From positions 1 to 64,000 of the forward strand of contig JAGAVW010000007.1 in the NCBI GenBank assembly GCA_017941735.1: 64,000 nt of DNA, read 5' to 3'. Below, in pieces: positions 59,796-64,000 of the stretch (its first letter is position 1; each line of letters opens with the position of its first letter). Under the pieces are notes generated by a model. It saw only the letters and a program-made list of their open reading frames with translations, was not told the DNA's origin and did not search any database. Source of the stretch: Solobacterium sp. Lineage in GTDB: Bacteria; Bacillota_I; Bacilli_A; Erysipelotrichales; Erysipelotrichaceae. The position numbers and the translations under genes are program-made.

Positions 59796-59831
59796 AATTG
59801 GAGTTATGTTTATCATAACTCTAATTTTTTT
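59796..59831. terminator. bidirectional terminator
   Basis: AATTGGAGTTATG (59796-59808) pairs with CATAACTCTAATT (59814-59826, one G-T), with T-runs on both strands. It serves the peptide gene and the convergent peptidase gene. Confidence 0.88.
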
Positions 59832-59853
59832 GAGCTAAAACAGTATTATCATT

Positions 59854-61983
59854 TTACCAGATATTGACACGATCTTCTGGGGCAAGGTACATATTGTCGC
59901 CTTCTTTAATATCATAGAATTCAAAGAATTCTTCACATTGTTGTAGGGTAGTATTGATACGTAAATAGGGCATTGGGTGTACATCATTAATTCTCTTATA
60001 GACTCTAGGTAGTGTATCTTTGGTTGCCCAGATATCCGCATATGATTTAAAGAATTTATCATAGTCAAAGTTTTCTTTTGTCTTTGCGATTAGCAACATA
60101 CATTTTAACCCAGCCATATCGGCACAAGCTTCTCCTGTTACGATACTTCCATAGAGGTTTTGTCCAACCCAAGGATGTATCGCATTAAAGTATTCTTCGA
60201 GTTTCTTATTCTTTTCTAAGAATGCTTGTTTATCATTTTCTTCCCACCAATTCACCATATTTCCATTTTTATCAAATTGGGAACCAGAAGAATCAAACGC
60301 ATGGGAGATTTCGTGTCCCACAACCGCACCCAGCTTAGCATATACTTCTTCATCACTCATCTTAGAATTGTAGATATTTGCGCGGGCAAAAGCACCGAAA
60401 ACATAGATGCTATTGGTGGAAGGGTCATAGGAACAATTTAAGAAGTGTGGTGGGCGAACCCATTTATCCTTGTCATTTGGTTGTTGATATTCTTCGATGC
60501 TTCTTTTTTTGTTATCCATTTGCACATTCAGTATGGCTTCCCATAAGGTTCCACCTTCTTCGGAAGACTTGATGGTAAGATCTTCATAGTTATACTTTTC
60601 CCAACTATCTGGGAAGAGCACACGTTTATCGATGGCTTCTAATTTTTCGATAGCGTTTGCTTTTGTTTGTTCAGATAAGAAGTCTGCATTCAAAAGGATT
60701 TGGTGATAAGTTTCTAGGGCTTCATCAATCACTGCACTGATGCGGTCTTTGTCTTCTTGGGTGAGATATGTTTCTGCATAAAGACGACCAACTGGCCAGC
60801 TTAAGATCGAAGCAGTTGTGCTAGAGAATGCTGTTTCATCATCCAAGATACCACTCGAACCATTAATCGCATTGTCTGCCTCGTTGTTCCATTCATAACA
60901 TTCACGGTCAAGGAAACTTGCATAACCAATGACGCCATGAACAATGATATAGTCTTTAATCAAGTTTACATTCTCTTCGGTATAAAGCTTACTTAATTGT
61001 TCGATACTTTTTGGTTGATAGATGACATAATCATCTGTTTGAGGAAAGCCATATGCTTTTTCCAAAGCATTTAACAAAGGAAGATTCCCAATGGCTGTTT
61101 TAAATTCTTCACGTGTATAGTGATTATTTGTCGATGCCATATAATCAGGCTTTTGGGTCTCCTCAGCAGTACAAATGGATGGAGCGAGTAATGTTTCGTA
61201 TTCAAAACAATGGTCTATTTTTTGTTGGGCTTCTTCTTTTGAATAGCCTAGTTTTACCAACATTTTATTCGCTAAAGTTGCATAGGCATCTTTCTTTATT
61301 TTTCCATATTCTGTTAGCGTATTATATTCAGCAGAATCTTCTAGTAATAAGCTAGCTGGAAGAATCGCAATAATCTTCAAATTGGAATCGACCAAATCTT
61401 CTGTGACGCCATAAGTGAAAATGGAATGAAGTTGTTCAGGGGTTGGGACTTCTCCTAAATAGGTTGATAATGCGTCTAAAGAATCAATTTTTTCGACCAT
61501 ATCAACGGCTTGTTTTAGAGGTTTCACGCCAATCTTATTTCGTGTATCCCAATCCATAAATAAGTTATATAGATCGATTGCTAATTTTGCATCATGGGAT
61601 TCTGCTTTGCCAGACACAAACATGTTTTTAATGTCGCTATCATTTTGAAGCACTGCTTCCATGATAGTTCCGCCATAAGAGTATCCCTCTGGAATCACTG
61701 TTTTTAAGATTGTATCTTTATTTACATATAAAGCGAAATTGTCTTTGAGATCGGTTGGGGTATCTTCTTTGACGACACCATCTAAGTCGATACATTGCCA
61801 TGGGGTACCGGTTGTATAATCCGTTTCACTTTCCTGAGGTGCTTCGCTTTCCACGGCTACTTCGGTAGGCTCTGCGGTTGGTGCAGAAGTCGCAGCGCTT
61901 GGTTGTGCGTTGTTTGCGTTTGCACATGCAGTTAACTGCGTTAAAAATAGCGAAGCAATTATTAAGTTAAACCATTTTTTCAT
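59854..61983 (-). CDS. pepO: M13-family (neprilysin/PepO-like) metallopeptidase lipoprotein
   Basis: 709 residues. Lipoprotein signal (LIIASLFLTQLTACANA, Cys19), a Ser/Thr/Glu/Ala-rich linker, then the M13 N- and C-domains. Zinc site GHEISHAFD (His557, Glu558, His561) and VTGEACADMAGLK for the third ligand, with FDSSGSQFDKNGN and the final NRV/RVNIW tail. M13 enzymes cut extracellular peptides. AGGAGGAC precedes the ATG, as does a TATAAT on the minus strand near 62030. Confidence 0.93.
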   Translation of the reverse strand: MKKWFNLIIASLFLTQLTACANANNAQPSAATSAPTAEPTEVAVESEAPQESETDYTTGTPWQCIDLDGVVKEDTPTDLKDNFALYVNKDTILKTVIPEGYSYGGTIMEAVLQNDSDIKNMFVSGKAESHDAKLAIDLYNLFMDWDTRNKIGVKPLKQAVDMVEKIDSLDALSTYLGEVPTPEQLHSIFTYGVTEDLVDSNLKIIAILPASLLLEDSAEYNTLTEYGKIKKDAYATLANKMLVKLGYSKEEAQQKIDHCFEYETLLAPSICTAEETQKPDYMASTNNHYTREEFKTAIGNLPLLNALEKAYGFPQTDDYVIYQPKSIEQLSKLYTEENVNLIKDYIIVHGVIGYASFLDRECYEWNNEADNAINGSSGILDDETAFSSTTASILSWPVGRLYAETYLTQEDKDRISAVIDEALETYHQILLNADFLSEQTKANAIEKLEAIDKRVLFPDSWEKYNYEDLTIKSSEEGGTLWEAILNVQMDNKKRSIEEYQQPNDKDKWVRPPHFLNCSYDPSTNSIYVFGAFARANIYNSKMSDEEVYAKLGAVVGHEISHAFDSSGSQFDKNGNMVNWWEENDKQAFLEKNKKLEEYFNAIHPWVGQNLYGSIVTGEACADMAGLKCMLLIAKTKENFDYDKFFKSYADIWATKDTLPRVYKRINDVHPMPYLRINTTLQQCEEFFEFYDIKEGDNMYLAPEDRVNIW

Positions 61984-62217
61984 AAAGCGTCCTCCTAATT
62001 GTTAGGCATTAATAAACATCTATATTCATATTATAACGTTTGTAAAACATTCTTATATAGAGAAGAAACTAATCTTTTGAATGGCATTTCAAACTAAAAA
62101 AGATAAGAGCTACTTTCGATTAATGTCCAAGCATCGATAAAATATAGGTATTTCTATTTGTCTATTTTGTGGAAGGGGAGCAGAAAGTGGTAAACTATAA
62201 CCCAGAGGACTAAAAGT

Positions 62218-63048
62218 ATGATAGGTGTGATTGACGTAGGTGGTGGCAACCGTGGTGCCTTTGGTGCTGGTTTTTTTGATTATTGTTTAGATGAAAAGAT
62301 TGTGTTTGATTATTGCGTTGGGATTTCTGCTGGAAGCGCAAATGTTTCCTCTTATATTGCCAAACAAAGAGGCCGCAATTATCGTTTTTATACAAAACAT
62401 AATCTTTCAAAAGAGGCAATCAGCGCGCATAACTTATTAACCAAGCATTCTGTTGTCGATTTTCACTATATTTATACAGTGGTTAGTGGTGAGGATGGAG
62501 CGGATCCATTTGATTATGATACGTTTCAAAAATCCAATCAGAAAATGGTTGTGGTGGTGACAGATGCAGAAAGTGGAAAACCGAACTATTATACCAATGA
62601 TGCGATGCAGAAAAATCAATATGGGTTACTTGCGGCGTCCTGTAATATTCCTGTAATTAATCAACCTTATATGTTTAATGGAAGAGCTTGTTATGATGGT
62701 GGACTTGTAGATCCCATTCCAATTGAACATGCCTTTGAAGAGGGTTGTGATAAGGTGGTCGTGGTTTTAACAAGGCCCAAAGATTACTATCGTACAAACG
62801 AAAGAGATAAAACAGTCGCAAAACTAATGAATAAATATCCTGCCGTTCGAAGAGCAATGATCCGTCGAGCAGAACTTTACAACGCACAACTCGACCTTAT
62901 TAAAGCATATGAAAAGTTGGGGAAAGTGCTGATTATTGCCCCCAAAGAAGCAGCGCATATCGATACACTTGGAAAAGATACGACTGTCATCCAAGCACTC
63001 TATGATGAAGGTTATGACCAAGCAAGGCGAGTTCTAGAATTCATCTAG
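62218..63048 (+). CDS. patatin-like phospholipase
   Basis: 276 residues. Oxyanion segment VGGGNRGAFGAGFFDY near 7-22, nucleophile Ser37 in GISAGSA, and the catalytic Asp in YDGGLVDPIP near 160. The group is the RssA/YjjU-like bacterial patatins without signal peptide. It would release fatty acids from lipids in the cytoplasm or membrane face. The substrate is unknown. GAGGAC precedes the ATG. Confidence 0.9.
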   Translation: MIGVIDVGGGNRGAFGAGFFDYCLDEKIVFDYCVGISAGSANVSSYIAKQRGRNYRFYTKHNLSKEAISAHNLLTKHSVVDFHYIYTVVSGEDGADPFDYDTFQKSNQKMVVVVTDAESGKPNYYTNDAMQKNQYGLLAASCNIPVINQPYMFNGRACYDGGLVDPIPIEHAFEEGCDKVVVVLTRPKDYYRTNERDKTVAKLMNKYPAVRRAMIRRAELYNAQLDLIKAYEKLGKVLIIAPKEAAHIDTLGKDTTVIQALYDEGYDQARRVLEFI

Positions 63049-63083
63049 ATGCAGTATATAATGATTAATAGGAAGTACGATTC

Positions 63084-64000
63084 ATGAAAACTCTATATTT
63101 TAACGGCATCATCTTTACTGGCACAGACCTTGTGAATCATTTTGTGGTGGAAGATGGTGTTTTTGTATGTGAAAAACAAGATGCTACAATTGCGTATGAT
63201 GCCTGTGTGGATTTAGAAGGTCAATTTGTGTGTGCAGGTTTTAACGATTCCCATTTGCATCTATTAAACTATGGGAAAGCATTATTGATGGCGCAGCTTC
63301 ATAAACATACCACTTCTTTAGAAGACTTACTTCATTATGGGAAAGCATTTTTAGAAGCGCATCCTTTGCGTGAAGGACAATGGTTACAAGGAAGAGGCTT
63401 TAACCAAGATTATTTTCAAGATGTAAAGCGCATGCCAACAAGATGGGACTTGGATCAAATCTCCACTACCATTCCCATTGTCTTTACACGTGCATGTGGG
63501 CATTGTTGTGTGGTGAATTCAAAAGCCCTTGAAGTAGCAGGTATAAATAGCGACACCAAAGAAGTATTAGGGGGCACCATTGGTAAAAATGAAGATGGGG
63601 AATTAAATGGACTCTTCTTTGATAATGCGATGAATTATATCCAAGAAGCTTTACCCTTACCGGAAAAAGAAGATATTAAAAAGATGTTATTGGTTGGTGC
63701 AAAAGCGCTTAATTCTTATGGCATTACAAGTTGTCAAAGTGATGATTATTGCGTCTACCGTGAGATACCTGTAGAAGTGATTAATGAAGCATATCAAGAA
63801 TTAATCGAAGAAAAACAATTAAGTGTGCGTGTTTATGAACAATGTAATTTTACCCAATTGGAAGAGCTTAAAAAGTTTATTGATAAGGGAAATGTGACTG
63901 GTGTTGGCAATGATTATTTCAAAATCGGTCCTCTTAAGATGTTAGGGGATGGCTCTTTAGGTAGTCGTACCGCTTATTTGAGTCAACCTTATGCAGATGA
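63084..64000 (+). CDS. amidohydrolase 3-family (YtcJ-like) hydrolase, partial
   Basis: The first 305 residues, cut by the window edge. Start MKTLYFNGIIFTG; metal-binding GFNDSHLHLLNYG near 52-64; RACGHCCVVNSKALE near 136; ITSCQSDD near 214 and FKIGPLKMLGDGSLGSRTAYL near 281-301. These are the order and spacing of the amidohydrolase_3 family, which hydrolyses amides or imides using metal. Substrate unknown. Ribosome site AGGAAG. Confidence 0.9.
   Translation, partial: MKTLYFNGIIFTGTDLVNHFVVEDGVFVCEKQDATIAYDACVDLEGQFVCAGFNDSHLHLLNYGKALLMAQLHKHTTSLEDLLHYGKAFLEAHPLREGQWLQGRGFNQDYFQDVKRMPTRWDLDQISTTIPIVFTRACGHCCVVNSKALEVAGINSDTKEVLGGTIGKNEDGELNGLFFDNAMNYIQEALPLPEKEDIKKMLLVGAKALNSYGITSCQSDDYCVYREIPVEVINEAYQELIEEKQLSVRVYEQCNFTQLEELKKFIDKGNVTGVGNDYFKIGPLKMLGDGSLGSRTAYLSQPYAD

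Noticed and set aside
61984-62217. A gene or small RNA in the pepO-patatin spacer
   Set aside because: Only promoter-like TATAAT on the minus strand and AT-rich sequence; no hairpin with a T-run or credible reading frame.

Overview
The window is from a low-GC Gram-positive bacterium. Reasons: strong AGGAGG-type ribosome sites, lipoprotein signals, a Lys T-box, a perfect CcpA cre match, and the low-GC core order rpsF-ssb-rpsR-DUF2232-gdpP-rplI-dnaB. Protein character and the class II LysRS with a T-box suggest Erysipelotrichia (Erysipelotrichaceae-like); this family placement is an inference from memory, not a search.

Layout. 1-150: end of an IS3-type element abutting the 3' end of an aldolase gene. 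129-15921: a large sugar-acid or sugar-lactone catabolic locus. A minus-strand arm (FGGY kinase, SorC regulator, class II aldolase) diverges from a plus-strand arm (lipoprotein binding protein, two RbsC-type permeases, RbsA-type ATPase, UlaG-like lactonase, esterase, UlaE-like epimerase, cytosolic FG-GAP-like protein, AraD-type epimerase, a second metallo-beta-lactamase-fold lactonase-like enzyme, a Tm-1-like protein and a nucleoside-hydrolase-like protein). It resembles the L-ascorbate (ula) route with an ABC importer plus kinase in place of the PTS, and no recognisable UlaD. The divergent spacer carries two copies of a 14-bp operator-like word exactly 84 bp apart and a cre site.

15947-30535: mixed housekeeping and surface genes: K+-dependent membrane pyrophosphatase, glycosyltransferase, acyl-CoA ligase with an E2-like acyltransferase, rhomboid protease, DUF349 protein with an OB-fold-like partner, ORF6N/PLD-like protein, GNAT, CHAP hydrolase, fructosamine-kinase-like protein and small zinc/cysteine proteins. 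30588-39666: accessory genes, including a MerR regulator with a hairpin over its ribosome site, a nuclease-helicase (DUF2075), a DUF4143 ATPase, a PASTA protein without a kinase next to an FtsX/MacB-type ABC system, and an orphan CARF/DUF1887 (Card1/Can2-like) protein with no CRISPR locus in view. 39751-46580: ECF sigma/anti-sigma/DUF4349 operon, a thioester-domain adhesin with an odd sorting signal, and a CMD/hydrolase/lipoprotein aldo-keto reductase operon.

46650-59142: replication/translation and envelope core: an S6:S18 leader candidate, rpsF-ssb-rpsR, DUF2232, gdpP, rplI, dnaB, an M23 endopeptidase with a TTG start, walJ, an HtrA-like protein that has lost all three catalytic residues, rlmH, azlCD, and T-box-controlled lysS. 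59143-64000: an accessory patch with a double-glycine-leader zinc-ribbon peptide, an M13 peptidase lipoprotein, a patatin-like lipase and the start of an amidohydrolase. No tRNA, rRNA or CRISPR array was seen.
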